In this document: in pieces, positions 46,195 through 55,344 of the stretch
Layout of the letters: each line of letters begins with the position of its first letter
Position numbering within the stretch: position 1 is the first letter of the stretch
Assembly: GCF_011009015.1 (NCBI RefSeq)
Contig: NZ_CP048878.1
Span: forward strand, 4,308,354-4,372,353
DNA: 64,000 nucleotides
Source: Spartinivicinus ruber
Lineage (GTDB): Bacteria > Pseudomonadota > Gammaproteobacteria > Pseudomonadales > Zooshikellaceae
Reading direction: 5' to 3'
Notes under the pieces: model-generated
Seen by the model: the letters and a program-made list of their open reading frames with translations, nothing else
The model's database searches: none
What the model was told of the DNA's origin: nothing
Made by a program: the position numbers and the translations under genes

Positions 46195-46697
46195 AGTTAC
46201 TTCCTGTTGTAATCAAGTGGAGAGCCCCACTCATTAGTGAATCCTTAATAGTGATCAGTGTTTTGAAGGGCATTACCGTTAGCCCTGACATAGAAGTGAC
46301 ATGCAAACTAAATAATCTCCCCTTGCTTAAAGCAGTGGTTGCAACTTGATAGTTGATTCTTTATTAAATGCAACAACCAACCTGCAATTAAGCTCCCTAC
46401 TCTCAAGTGTATGAGCTAATAGCAAAACTGTCGATAAAATTTACAGGTTTAAGCTATGTTATTGAAATAACTAATATTATTTAGTCTAACAATGGAGTAT
46501 ATGAATTTCTGTGACTGTCTTATGAAAAACTAACGAGACCAACTTTTTTATGTTGGTTATTTCACAGGCACTTTTTGCAGAAACTTCAATCATTAACCAT
46601 CTTAACCCTGTTTTTATGCAAAACAGAGTTAAAAACGAATAATAGTATAACTTGAGAGCAGCTTATCTAGATAGTTCACTCACTACCAAAAACCACA
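46195..46697. other. 503-bp intergenic region without a gene
   Basis: The gap between the prsK start and the nitroreductase stop, both on the minus strand, has no supported ORF. It must hold the prsK promoter and the nitroreductase terminator. Two weak hairpins are visible: ACCAAC/GTTGGT (46538-46557), and an 11-bp stem with one mismatch at 46604-46630. Neither has a T-run in the needed direction. Confidence 0.6.
46604..46630. repeat. Inverted repeat downstream of the nitroreductase gene
   Basis: AACCCTGTTTT and AAAACAGAGTT pair over 11 positions with one mismatch around a 5-nt loop. It may be part of the transcription end of the nitroreductase gene, although the expected T-run is missing. 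Confidence 0.35.
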
Positions 46698-47255
46698 CTA
46701 AGACCACTCCCGTACAAAATCACTTTGTGTTAACAACGGGAGTCGTTTAGCCGTACCTTGAGGTGTGCCCAAATAAATGAAGCCCGTTAGTATTTCTGAC
46801 TCAGCCAGCCCCAGCCCTGCTTTTACATGTGGATGGTAGGCCATTGCACCAGTTCGCCACATGGCTCCAACTCCCATCCCATGACATGCCAATAAGATAT
46901 TTTGAGTAGCTGCACCTGCTGACAAAAGCTGTTCTACCTCTGGCACCTTTGGGTGTTCTTTTGGACTGCAGATCACCACAATCACCATTGGTGCCCGTAG
47001 TGGCATGCCCAAGTACTTTTGCAATGCCTCTTCACTTAAATCAGGCTGATCCTGTCTGGCTGCATCTGCAAATAGCTGCCCCAGTTTGTTTAAGCCTTCC
47101 TCTTGAATCGTTAAAAAACGCCATGGCTTTAACATAGCATGATCAGGCGCTCTTAAAGCCGCTTGAAAAATAGCAGTCAATTGCTCATCAGATGGCCCAG
47201 GCTCGACTAGTCTAGGCATAGAAACTCGGTTATGTAATGCAGTTAATATTTCCAT
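46698..47255 (-). CDS. ydjA: YdjA-like nitroreductase family protein
   Basis: A 185-residue FMN-dependent nitroreductase of the short YdjA type. Typical features are LHNRVSMPRLVEPGPSDEQL at the N-terminus (FMN phosphate contacts), APDHAMLKPWRFLTI near 38-52, EQLLSAGAATQNILLACHGMG near 108-128 and GFIYLGTPQG near 162-171. It would use NAD(P)H to reduce nitro or quinone compounds and probably works as a dimer in the cytosol. It is a single gene, divergent from the endonuclease-V-like gene, and shows no link to the exopolysaccharide locus. Confidence 0.88.
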   Translation of the reverse strand: MEILTALHNRVSMPRLVEPGPSDEQLTAIFQAALRAPDHAMLKPWRFLTIQEEGLNKLGQLFADAARQDQPDLSEEALQKYLGMPLRAPMVIVVICSPKEHPKVPEVEQLLSAGAATQNILLACHGMGVGAMWRTGAMAYHPHVKAGLGLAESEILTGFIYLGTPQGTAKRLPLLTQSDFVREWS

Positions 47256-47400
47256 TAATAATCACTTATCAACATTAGAATAGATTTTTATCAGGAAGGA
47301 ATTTTATAAACAAGCTTCCATTACTTCTATACTCAGGTTACGATTAGAAGAGACTGGTATTAAATAGTTCGAACATATATCTTTAACCAATTATTAACAT

Positions 47401-48141
47401 ATGAAGATACATCAGTTGCATCCATGGAATATCTCACCTGCTGAGGCTGAGTCTATCCAAAAGTGCCTGCGCGCCTGGATTGTCACTGATGATCAGTTTA
47501 CTCATATTCAATATGTGGCCAGAGCACAAGTTGAAATCAATTTAGATCAAGACTACTCCACTGCTCACATTACGTTATTACGGCTTGCTGATCATAAAAT
47601 CATTGAACAGCACAGCGCTACTGAAAAACTTACCTTTCCTAACCAAAATGGCTTAATCTCATTCAGAAAAGCGCCTGTGCTGCTCAAAGCATTGGAAAGC
47701 CTAAAAATTAATCCAGACTTGATTCTGTGTGATGGCCGCGGGCTAATTCCCCCTGATCGATTTGGCTTAGCCAGTCATATCGGCCTGCTAACCAACACCC
47801 CCTCAATTGGCATTCGCTCTATTCCTCATATGCCTGTACATCACAAACTACCTCGCAAACGGGGAACTTGGGTGCCGCTAAAAACCCACCAACAAGCCCA
47901 CAGCGCTATTTTACGCTTGCATGAAGATTATCCGCCCGTGTATATATCAGTGGGACATCGGTTAAATTTGAAAAGTGCTTTAAAGTACACTTTACTTACG
48001 CTCCCTAGTAATCTACATGAGTTAAACCTATTTAGCTTGGTTTGTCCTGAGCCATTAGGCGAGCAAATGGATGTAACCAATCAAATCAAGCCCATCATCG
48101 CCAATACCAATAATGAACAACAGCTAACTCTCGTACAGTAA
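47401..48141 (+). CDS. Endonuclease V-fold protein, catalytic residues degenerate
   Basis: A 246-residue protein whose body aligns with endonuclease V (Nfi): LTFPNQNGLISFRKAPVLLKAL near 78-97, DLILCDGRGLIPPDRFGLAS near 106-125 and SVGHRLNL near 183-190. By comparison with the known active site (Thermotoga numbering), the D43 position is Glu45, Y80 is Asn81, E89 is Lys90 and H116 is Pro117. D110 (Asp111) and H214 (His186) are kept. Loss of E89 and H116 argues against normal deoxyinosine-specific cleavage. The frame is intact, so it is a gene rather than a pseudogene, perhaps retained for nucleic-acid binding. Confidence 0.75.
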   Translation: MKIHQLHPWNISPAEAESIQKCLRAWIVTDDQFTHIQYVARAQVEINLDQDYSTAHITLLRLADHKIIEQHSATEKLTFPNQNGLISFRKAPVLLKALESLKINPDLILCDGRGLIPPDRFGLASHIGLLTNTPSIGIRSIPHMPVHHKLPRKRGTWVPLKTHQQAHSAILRLHEDYPPVYISVGHRLNLKSALKYTLLTLPSNLHELNLFSLVCPEPLGEQMDVTNQIKPIIANTNNEQQLTLVQ

Positions 48142-48157
48142 GTAGAAAAATCTACTT
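48140..48157 (+). terminator. Short perfect hairpin after the endonuclease V-like gene
   Basis: AAGTAGA and TCTACTT form a 7-bp stem with an AAAA loop, beginning at the stop codon. It lacks a T-run, so it is a weak terminator candidate. Confidence 0.35.
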
Positions 48158-48464
48158 GGATCTAACGATGTTAGAAGTTAATAGAATAACTTTTGCTTCT
48201 TGCCCATAACCCGACAGCCTTCCGCTATTCTTGTAATATTCACAGTCAATTAAGGCCACTTACATCACTATGAAAATGACGATTTTTCAAAGAAAATATT
48301 GAGCAAGAACTAAAAAAATACCAATACCTATTTCACAGGGTATATTGCAGAAAGGTAGTGGCAAGGTTAAGATTGACTTCTAACCTCTTGAATTAAAAGC
48401 CATAATTGATAGCAGCCACACCTATTGCTTGTTGTCGATATTGAAGAATAGGCCATCAACATAG
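48142..48464. other. 323-bp intergenic region
   Basis: It lies between the endonuclease-V-like and cyclase genes, both on the plus strand. Apart from the hairpin at its left end and a short AGGTTA/TAACCT inverted repeat (48364-48386), I see no gene or clear regulatory site. The cyclase promoter is presumably here. Confidence 0.55.
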
Positions 48465-49832
48465 ATGAGTGCAGTAACTAATAACCCCTTGATCAGGGAC
48501 TACAATGTTCGCATCCTGGCTTATCTTGCAGGTGCTGTTACCATAGCATCTGGCTCCTATACTGGGCATTTGGCTCACAGCATCTTATGGGTCGTACCTT
48601 ACGCGTTACTCTACCCTCATATTACTTATCTGTTTTGCCAACGTTTTTTCCAGCATGCCAGTAAAGCAAGCCGTCGCACCCTTCACTATTTAGACGCAAT
48701 TAATACAGGTGTAGTCATTGGGCTCATGGGGTTTTCTGCAGTGCCCACTACACTCTTTATTTTAATGCTGGAATTTAGCACGATTGCCTTTAGTGGTCGG
48801 CAAACCCTTTCCACTACTAATTTATTCCTCATAGCAAGTGCCATGGCTGGTTATGTCTTCAATCAGGGGCAATTGGCAGGGCCAACGCCAACTCTCATGG
48901 CAGTAGCAGCAGGCATCAGCTGTGGTGTTTATATTTTATATATCGCTCATCAGTTTCATAATACAGGGGAGCAATTAAAAACCAGTAAAAAAGAAGTCCA
49001 ACTACAAAAAGAAAAGTCACTGCAGTTGGCTAACAACCTTTGTAAGTACGTCTCTCCTCAAGTGTATGAGTTGATTTTTTCTGGTAAACATAAAGCCCGC
49101 CTAGAAACCCAGCGTAAAAAGCTATCTGTATTTTTTTCAGACATAAAAGGTTTTACTGAATTAACTGAAGAAATGGAAGCTGAGGCATTAACTGACTTAC
49201 TGAATAACTATTTGACCGAAATGTCCAACATTGCCCTCAAATATGGAGGCACTATCGATAAGTTTGTGGGCGACAGCATTATGGTATTTTTTGGCGACCC
49301 AAATAGCCAAGGCGCTAAAAAAGATGCAATGTCAGCAGTATCCATGGCAATCGCCATGCGCAAACATATGAAAGTATTACGTCAGCAATGGCGCAGCCAA
49401 GGTATCAGCAAACCCCTAGAAATCAGAATGGGAGTTAACACCGGTTATTGCACCGTGGGTAACTTTGGAGCAGAGTCCCGAATGGACTACACCATTATTG
49501 GTAAAGAGGTTAACTTAGCCAGTCGCTTAGAAAGCAGTGCTGAACCCAATGAAATTCTCATTTCTTACGAAACCTACTCATTAATCAAAGATGTCATCAT
49601 GTGCCGCGATAAAGGTAATATCAGTGTTAAAGGCTTTTCTCGGCCAATTGCTATCTATCAAGTGGTGGATTTTAGACGTGATCTTGGAGCAACCCAAAGC
49701 TTTATCGAACACGAGCTTGAAGGTTTTTCAATGTATTTGGATACTGCAAATGTTCAACGTTACGACAAAGAAAAAATCATTACAGCCCTACAAGATGCCG
49801 CCAAAAAATTGCGAGATAAAGTCATTATCTAG
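48465..49832 (+). CDS. Membrane-anchored class III adenylate cyclase (MASE2-like sensor)
   Basis: A 455-residue protein. Residues 1-165 contain five or six hydrophobic segments resembling the MASE2 membrane sensor (LLYPHITYLFCQRFF near 48-62). A helical linker (165-195) leads to NLCKYVSPQVYELIF, the usual pre-cyclase helix. The cyclase domain (about 215-400) has the metal Asp residues D226 (FFSDIKGFT) and D270 (GDSIMVFFGD). Lys266 and the Asp in SRMDYTIIG match adenine rather than guanine specificity. It should make cAMP at the inner membrane in response to an unknown signal. No clear ribosome-binding site precedes the ATG. Confidence 0.88.
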   Translation: MSAVTNNPLIRDYNVRILAYLAGAVTIASGSYTGHLAHSILWVVPYALLYPHITYLFCQRFFQHASKASRRTLHYLDAINTGVVIGLMGFSAVPTTLFILMLEFSTIAFSGRQTLSTTNLFLIASAMAGYVFNQGQLAGPTPTLMAVAAGISCGVYILYIAHQFHNTGEQLKTSKKEVQLQKEKSLQLANNLCKYVSPQVYELIFSGKHKARLETQRKKLSVFFSDIKGFTELTEEMEAEALTDLLNNYLTEMSNIALKYGGTIDKFVGDSIMVFFGDPNSQGAKKDAMSAVSMAIAMRKHMKVLRQQWRSQGISKPLEIRMGVNTGYCTVGNFGAESRMDYTIIGKEVNLASRLESSAEPNEILISYETYSLIKDVIMCRDKGNISVKGFSRPIAIYQVVDFRRDLGATQSFIEHELEGFSMYLDTANVQRYDKEKIITALQDAAKKLRDKVII

Positions 49833-49904
49833 TCCAGCGAGGGCCTAATGCCCCCTGCAACCATACTATCCATTAAATATCAGACACCTTAACGTTGCAC
49901 CTAT

Positions 49905-50681
49905 TTAATGCAACAACCCTTTACCTTTGCTAAGCAGTCTTAAGCTATACATTGTTAGCAATAGACTAAAGAACACCAACATTCCAATTGAAAATAAAAT
50001 ATTAATACCATCCGCATAACCTAGTATTCCATAGCGAAAAGCATTAACCATATAAAGGATTGGATTGGCATGGGATAAATGTCGCCAGAACTCAGGTAAC
50101 ACCTCTACTGAGTAAAATACCCCCCCTAAATAGGTCAAAGGGGTAAGCACAAAAGTAGGAATAATTGATATATCATCAAACTTTTCTGCATAAATTGCAT
50201 TGATAAAACCACCCAACGAAAACACAATCGCCGTTAATAACACTGCAATCACTGTCACCCCAATATCAACCACTTGTAAGTTGGCAAAACCCAGAGATAA
50301 TAAAGTGACTATCAATCCAACAGCTAAGCCACGTGTAACTCCACCAGCAACAAAGCCAGCTAATATAACCCAGTTAGGGATAGGCGCTACCAGCATTTCC
50401 TCAACACTTTTCTGGAATTTATTACTAAAGAAAGACGAAGAGACATTACTATAAGCATTGGTAATCACTGACATCATCACCAGTCCAGGTACCACATACT
50501 CCATATAGGCAAAGCCCCCCATTTCGCCCACTCTCGAACCAATGATGCTGCCAAATATCACAAAATACAGCACCATAGTGATAGCCGGTGGCAATAAAGT
50601 TTGTGGCCAAATTCTGAGAAAACGACGAACTTCTTTTAAATAGATGGTTTGAAATGCAATCCAAATGTGCTGCCAATACAT
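49905..50681 (-). CDS. ABC-2 type transporter permease (YadH-like)
   Basis: A 258-residue membrane protein with six hydrophobic segments in the ABC-2 arrangement. FLRIWPQTLLPPAITMVLYFVIFGSIIG near the start and FLTPLTYLGGVFYSVEVLPEFW in shortened form near 180-200 are characteristic. FSNKFQKSVEEMLVAPIPNWVIL is the cytoplasmic coupling loop. It follows the ATPase gene by 55 bp and forms the membrane half of an exporter. The substrate of YadGH-type exporters is not established. Confidence 0.88.
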   Translation of the reverse strand: MYWQHIWIAFQTIYLKEVRRFLRIWPQTLLPPAITMVLYFVIFGSIIGSRVGEMGGFAYMEYVVPGLVMMSVITNAYSNVSSSFFSNKFQKSVEEMLVAPIPNWVILAGFVAGGVTRGLAVGLIVTLLSLGFANLQVVDIGVTVIAVLLTAIVFSLGGFINAIYAEKFDDISIIPTFVLTPLTYLGGVFYSVEVLPEFWRHLSHANPILYMVNAFRYGILGYADGINILFSIGMLVFFSLLLTMYSLRLLSKGKGLLH

Positions 50682-50736
50682 GCGATACCTATTATAATTT
50701 ATTTTTAGACTAAAATACCCAGCTCAAAAAAACTGA

Positions 50737-51666
50737 CTACTTACCATTACTTGCTTCCACCAGTGATACAAATAGCTCTTCTAAGCGATTGGCTTTATTA
50801 CGCATACTGGTCACCTCAATCTGTTGTTGAGATAACTGGGAAAAGAGTGAATTAAGGCCCTGGCTTTTTTCTACCTGTACTTCCAAAGTATGGTCATCAA
50901 CGACCCTGACAGGGTAACCGTTAACAGTGGGTGATTGGCTTATTGCTTGTTGTGTATCAAAAATAAAGGTTTCTAAATGGAGCTTCCTGAGCAACGATTT
51001 CATACTGGTATTTTCCACCAGGTTACCTTTATCAATAATGGCAATATTTCGACAAAGTTGCTCTGCCTCTTCCAAATAATGGGTGGTTAAAATAATGGTA
51101 ATCCCTCTGTTTTTGTTGATATCCGTTAAAAACTCCCACATAGAACGACGCAACTCAATATCCACTCCGGCAGTTGGTTCATCTAAAATCAACAGTTGTG
51201 GTTCATGGATTAGTGCTCTGGCAATCATTAACCGGCGTTTCATCCCACCTGACAACATTCTTGCCGGAACATCTCGCTTATCCCAAATACCCAACTGTTT
51301 TAAATAATGATCAGCCTGCTTTTTGGCCTGTTGTGGCCTCATTCCATAATAACCACCTTGCGTCACTAAAATATCTCTGGTTTTTTCAAACTGGTTAAAA
51401 TTAAATTCTTGTGGAACAACCCCCAGTTGCTTTTTTGCCAGGTAGCGCTGTTGTTCCAGGTTATAGCCAAAGATTGCAACATCACCTGCTGTTTTATTTA
51501 TCAAGGAGGATATAATACCTATTGTGGTAGACTTCCCCGCACCATTTGGCCCAAGCAAGGCAAAAAAATCGCCTTGTTCAACAGTCAAACTGATACCTTT
51601 TAGTGCTTCATGACCATTTTCATAGGTCTTATGTAAATCATTAATCTCAAGTGCTAAAGACTTCAT
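50737..51666 (-). CDS. ABC transporter ATP-binding protein (YadG-like)
   Basis: A 309-residue ATPase: Walker A GPNGAGKST near 38-46, Q-loop QEFNF near 84, signature LSGGMKRRLMIARAL near 138-152, Walker B LLILDEPTAGVD near 158-169 and the switch His in LTTHYLEEAE. A 90-residue C-terminal extension after 220 is common in drug- or polymer-type ABC-2 exporters. It pairs with the permease gene immediately downstream. It is likely cytosolic and bound to the permease. Confidence 0.92.
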   Translation of the reverse strand: MKSLALEINDLHKTYENGHEALKGISLTVEQGDFFALLGPNGAGKSTTIGIISSLINKTAGDVAIFGYNLEQQRYLAKKQLGVVPQEFNFNQFEKTRDILVTQGGYYGMRPQQAKKQADHYLKQLGIWDKRDVPARMLSGGMKRRLMIARALIHEPQLLILDEPTAGVDIELRRSMWEFLTDINKNRGITIILTTHYLEEAEQLCRNIAIIDKGNLVENTSMKSLLRKLHLETFIFDTQQAISQSPTVNGYPVRVVDDHTLEVQVEKSQGLNSLFSQLSQQQIEVTSMRNKANRLEELFVSLVEASNGK

Positions 51667-51902
51667 GCAATGTAACCCATCTTAAGACTGACTCAACCTG
51701 ACATAGATGCCTTTTGAAGGCTTGGACACCTGGACTAGGAAAAGTCAAATTCAGAGTGAAGTGTAGCCAACTGCGATAGACAGCTGATAACACAGCAGGT
51801 CAGGTAAGTAGCTCTGCAATAATAATTTTAATAGTGATAACAAGCCTTAAATCCGCTACCCTTTCCTCTTTAATTGAGGTCAATCAATAGAAATCCAAGC
51901 CT

Positions 51903-52307
51903 ATGTCAGCAACACCATCATTAGAAGTACTTTTTCACCAGTTGAGTGAAACAATGAAAAAAGCCAGTGCAGAGCTTAATCAGGAAGCCCTAAGCACTTG
52001 GGTAACGCGCTGTCAAGAAATTGCCCATTATTTTCAACAAGGCGATGAATCTGCCTATCAGCAAGGACAAGATTTAACCTGTCAGCTCATTAGTTATTGG
52101 CCACAATTAACACCTGTTATTCCAAGAGATTTACTATGGCTGCTAGGTGGAGAATGTTTGCACTTCATGCCAGAAGAAGAAATTGCCGTTTATCAGCAAT
52201 TAGAAGAACAACGGTTAGCTGCAGAAATGTCAGGTGAGCCATTTGACTGGCAGGCAGCCAAACAAATTCTCGCAGCTCAAACGACTGGTAACCAACAGCG
52301 TCACTAA
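51903..52307 (+). CDS. Small conserved protein, possibly PA2817 family
   Basis: A 134-residue acidic, mostly helical soluble protein without a signal peptide. The segment SYWPQLTPVIPRDLLWLLGGECLHFMPEEEIAVYQQL (in parts) looks like a family of small gammaproteobacterial proteins that I recall as PA2817-like; that name is low-confidence. It is convergent with phaZ (21 bp between stops) and has its own promoter region of about 236 bp. Its function is unknown. Confidence 0.55.
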   Translation: MSATPSLEVLFHQLSETMKKASAELNQEALSTWVTRCQEIAHYFQQGDESAYQQGQDLTCQLISYWPQLTPVIPRDLLWLLGGECLHFMPEEEIAVYQQLEEQRLAAEMSGEPFDWQAAKQILAAQTTGNQQRH

Positions 52308-52328
52308 GGAGCTTACACATACCTAAGT

Positions 52329-53144
52329 TTAATGATAATCGCAGAAACTAAGGATTAAGTCGGCTGTTTGTTTGGGGGTCACAATAGGGAAAAAGTGGTC
52401 ACCCGATAACAGTTTTAAGTCAGCATTCGCCATCAACCTTGCCATCAATTTCATATTGATGGCAGGTACAATCGTGTCCTTCTCTCCTGCTAACAGTAAG
52501 GTGTCATTGCGCACCTTACTTAGCCACAAAAAACTGGTCCATCCATAACCTGCCAGTAACTGATAGGAAAAACCTACCATGCCCTGGGAAGGTGGCTTCT
52601 CAGGCAAACTTGCGTGCCGGCTATAGTTGTTGATTAAAGCTCCTTTAATAGCCTGACTAAAATATTTTTTGGGTTGCCAAGCCATCTTCAATAGCTCCGA
52701 AACATGACCAGGCACTGCTACCACTCCCATTGTAGTAGCAGCCAATACCAGTTTACGGCAACGTCTGCTAAAGTCATGAACAAACTGTTGGGCAAGCGCG
52801 CCCCCCCATGAATACCCCATGACATTAACTTGTCCATAATTCAGCTTATTTAGCAATTTTGCAGTTAATTCTGATAACCCTGCAAAACGATACGGTACCA
52901 AAGGAGCTGGCGATCCCCCAGCCCCAGGTACATCAAAAGCAATAATTTCTACACCCGTTAATTCATCAGCCAAGGGTTGCAAAAACTCAACACTGCCACC
53001 GATACCATTCAATAGTAACAAAGGTGGCTTATTTTCAAGGCTGCCTGGTCGGATGGCCACCCGTAATTGTTGGCCGGCTACTTCCTGATATTGAATGTCA
53101 AAATCAGGATATCTAGCCCATTTTTTTTCTGCTGCTTTATTCAT
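52329..53144 (-). CDS. phaZ: Poly(3-hydroxyalkanoate) depolymerase, intracellular
   Basis: A 271-residue alpha/beta hydrolase. The catalytic triad is visible: Ser in GYSWGGALAQQF near 109-120, Asp in AGEKDTIVP near 221-229 and His in SGDHFFPIVTP near 247-257. GIGGSVEFLQPLADEL near 48-63 and FDVPGAGGSPAP near 74-85 match medium-chain-length PHA depolymerases. It degrades stored polyester granules. It follows the synthase gene by 39 bp on the same strand, the usual phaC-phaZ order. Confidence 0.87.
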   Translation of the reverse strand: MNKAAEKKWARYPDFDIQYQEVAGQQLRVAIRPGSLENKPPLLLLNGIGGSVEFLQPLADELTGVEIIAFDVPGAGGSPAPLVPYRFAGLSELTAKLLNKLNYGQVNVMGYSWGGALAQQFVHDFSRRCRKLVLAATTMGVVAVPGHVSELLKMAWQPKKYFSQAIKGALINNYSRHASLPEKPPSQGMVGFSYQLLAGYGWTSFLWLSKVRNDTLLLAGEKDTIVPAINMKLMARLMANADLKLLSGDHFFPIVTPKQTADLILSFCDYH

Positions 53145-53183
53145 TACCTATCTACTCATGAAGCCTATTTCTCATAAAGCTTT

Positions 53184-54986
53184 TTATTCATGAACATAAG
53201 TGCCAGGAGCAATATCCGTTGGAGGGTATAAACTACTGCCTAATTTTTTAGGGGCTTGTAGCTGCTCACCTGATCTTTCTTTAATCCAGCCAGCCCAATG
53301 TTCCCACCAACTTCCCCGGTGTTTAGCGGCAGACTTGCGCCATTCTTCGGCTCGTTGAGGGTGACTGCTGTTAGTATAATAAAATGCTTTCGGATTGCCG
53401 GGTGGATTCAAAATACACTGGACATGACCACTATTGCTTAAAATAAAGTCACAATGCCCTTCAAAAAGCAAAGTTGATCGATAGCAGGCTTCCCATGCAG
53501 TGATATGATCATTCAACCCAGCAACTGCATATAAATCACACTCCACCTGGCTTAAATCAATCGGTTCATGACAAATTTTCAATAAACCAGGATGATGAAA
53601 AGGGTTCTCCTCATACATATCAAGAAATTGCCCATGCAGCTCCGCCGGCAGCCTGGTAGTATCATTATTCCAATACAGTACATCATAAGCCGGTGGTGGA
53701 TAACCCAATAAATAGTTATTAACCCAATAATTCCAAACCAAGTCGTTTGGCCGCATCCAGGCAAATACTTTCGCTAAATCTCGTCCTTCTAATACCCCTT
53801 TGCGATGAGAGTAGCTTTTTGCCTGCGCCAGTGAACGTTCGGTAGCAAACAAGGCAACATCAGAGTCAATATTCATATCCAATACACTGACCATTAACGT
53901 CAGCACATTAACTTTACTTTTAGCCACGGCCTGTAAATACCCCACCAAGGTGGCTGCAGTAATTCCCCCTGAACAAGCGCCTAAAACATTTACATTATTT
54001 GCACCCGTTATTTCACAGGTTGCATCAATAGCATCTTCCAAAGCAACAATATAAGTTTCCAACCCCCAGTCACGATGCTCAATATTGGGATTACGCCAGC
54101 TACAAACAAATACCTGAATACCTAAGCTTAAAGCATAATGAACAAAGCTTTTATCTGGTGTTAAATCAAAAATATAAAATTTATTAATTTGCGGAGGAAT
54201 AATAAATAAGGGTTTGCTATAAACTTGAGGAGTAATGGGTTTATATTGAATTAACTCCAATACTTCATTACGAAATACGATCGAACCTGGCGTTGTAGCA
54301 AGATTTTCCCCCACACTGAAGGCTCGCTTATTAACTTGTGCAGGCATTCCACCATTATGTAGCCAATCATCAAACAAATTGACCACACCTTGCTGAACAC
54401 TTTCTCCAGCAGTTTCAAAAATCCTTTTTATTGCTGCAGGATTTAACAACGTATTTGTAGGTGCTAACGCCTCAGTAATAAGCGATAAAATAAATCTAGC
54501 ACGACGTTGCTCTGCATCTTCAAGGCTTACCTGCTCAGTCCACTCACACAACCGATTACACCAGGCAAAATAAAGTTGCATATAACGTTTATAAAATGGG
54601 TTATCATGCCAAGTAGGATCATAAAAACGTTTATCTTGTTTCGATGGTTTTAAATCTGAATTACCCAGTAACACTTGTACAGCATCACCTAACAATTGCC
54701 AACTTTGATATAAAGCCAGCTGCGGGTGTTTCACCACCTGCTTAGCCATAACCATTAAAGTATCAGTAATATCTTTGGCATGTATCCCTATAATAGGGTT
54801 GGGGCCTGCCATATTTTCAAAATCAATATAGGCATCCGTCGAACCATTGACTTCTCTGCCAATTATCTTGGCTAACTGCTTACGGCATCGACGAGCAGCT
54901 GCTACATCTTCTTCTTCCAACTGTTCAATGGCTAAGCCGATTTCTTTAATTCGTTGCGAAATATCCTTAGCAGCAACTGTTTCCAT
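53184..54986 (-). CDS. phaC: Class II poly(3-hydroxyalkanoate) synthase
   Basis: A 600-residue PHA synthase. The catalytic Cys lies in NVLGACSGGITAATLVGYL, and the GACSGG box is typical of class II enzymes that prefer medium-chain 3-hydroxyacyl-CoA. The catalytic Asp is in AGLNDHITAWEACYRS and the His in SNSGHVQCILNPPGNPKAFYY. The N-terminal 80 residues are more variable. It polymerises hydroxyacyl-CoA on granules in the cytoplasm. It is divergent from the phasin gene and co-oriented with phaZ, forming a compact storage-polymer module. Confidence 0.93.
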   Translation of the reverse strand: METVAAKDISQRIKEIGLAIEQLEEEDVAAARRCRKQLAKIIGREVNGSTDAYIDFENMAGPNPIIGIHAKDITDTLMVMAKQVVKHPQLALYQSWQLLGDAVQVLLGNSDLKPSKQDKRFYDPTWHDNPFYKRYMQLYFAWCNRLCEWTEQVSLEDAEQRRARFILSLITEALAPTNTLLNPAAIKRIFETAGESVQQGVVNLFDDWLHNGGMPAQVNKRAFSVGENLATTPGSIVFRNEVLELIQYKPITPQVYSKPLFIIPPQINKFYIFDLTPDKSFVHYALSLGIQVFVCSWRNPNIEHRDWGLETYIVALEDAIDATCEITGANNVNVLGACSGGITAATLVGYLQAVAKSKVNVLTLMVSVLDMNIDSDVALFATERSLAQAKSYSHRKGVLEGRDLAKVFAWMRPNDLVWNYWVNNYLLGYPPPAYDVLYWNNDTTRLPAELHGQFLDMYEENPFHHPGLLKICHEPIDLSQVECDLYAVAGLNDHITAWEACYRSTLLFEGHCDFILSNSGHVQCILNPPGNPKAFYYTNSSHPQRAEEWRKSAAKHRGSWWEHWAGWIKERSGEQLQAPKKLGSSLYPPTDIAPGTYVHE

Positions 54987-55344
54987 GAATAACCTTTTGT
55001 ATTGAGCAACTTGTACCTAGCTATACCTAACAAATTACCATTACCAAATAAATTACACCTAAGCACAAACCATTTATAGCTAGTGATAAATAACTTACAC
55101 CTAGACTCACTTAAACAAAGCTAAGTAATATGAGTGAACTTGTCACTAACCTTAAACCTAATTCCTTTCTTTCCGATTTTCTTTTCGGTTATGACAGTTT
55201 TACATGTCAGTTTAATGAAGTCACTGGAAGATTCCTAGCTTTTTATCAAGCTATCATTTTATTAAGTAACTCAACTAATACTAGACTAAAATAATAGAAC
55301 TTAACTTAACCGCAATTCCCACTCTAACCTCATTGGTTTGTTGT
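54987..55344. other. 358-bp divergent phaC/phasin promoter region
   Basis: An AT-rich region with no supported gene. It contains a direct repeat TTACACCTA at 55053-55061 and 55095-55103 (period 42, four turns) and a small CCGA/TCGG inverted repeat. These are possible regulator sites; a PhaD- or other-type operator cannot be named from sequence. Confidence 0.5.

Noticed and set aside
46567-46578. A GGCAC-T(5)-GC string resembling a sigma-54 -24/-12 promoter between the nitroreductase and prsK genes
   Set aside because: Only 8 bases separate GG and GC, whereas sigma-54 promoters need 10, and it points away from the prsK gene.
47401-48141. Calling the endonuclease-V-like ORF a pseudogene
   Set aside because: The frame is intact over the full family length and the fold-defining segments are kept, so altered function is more likely than decay.
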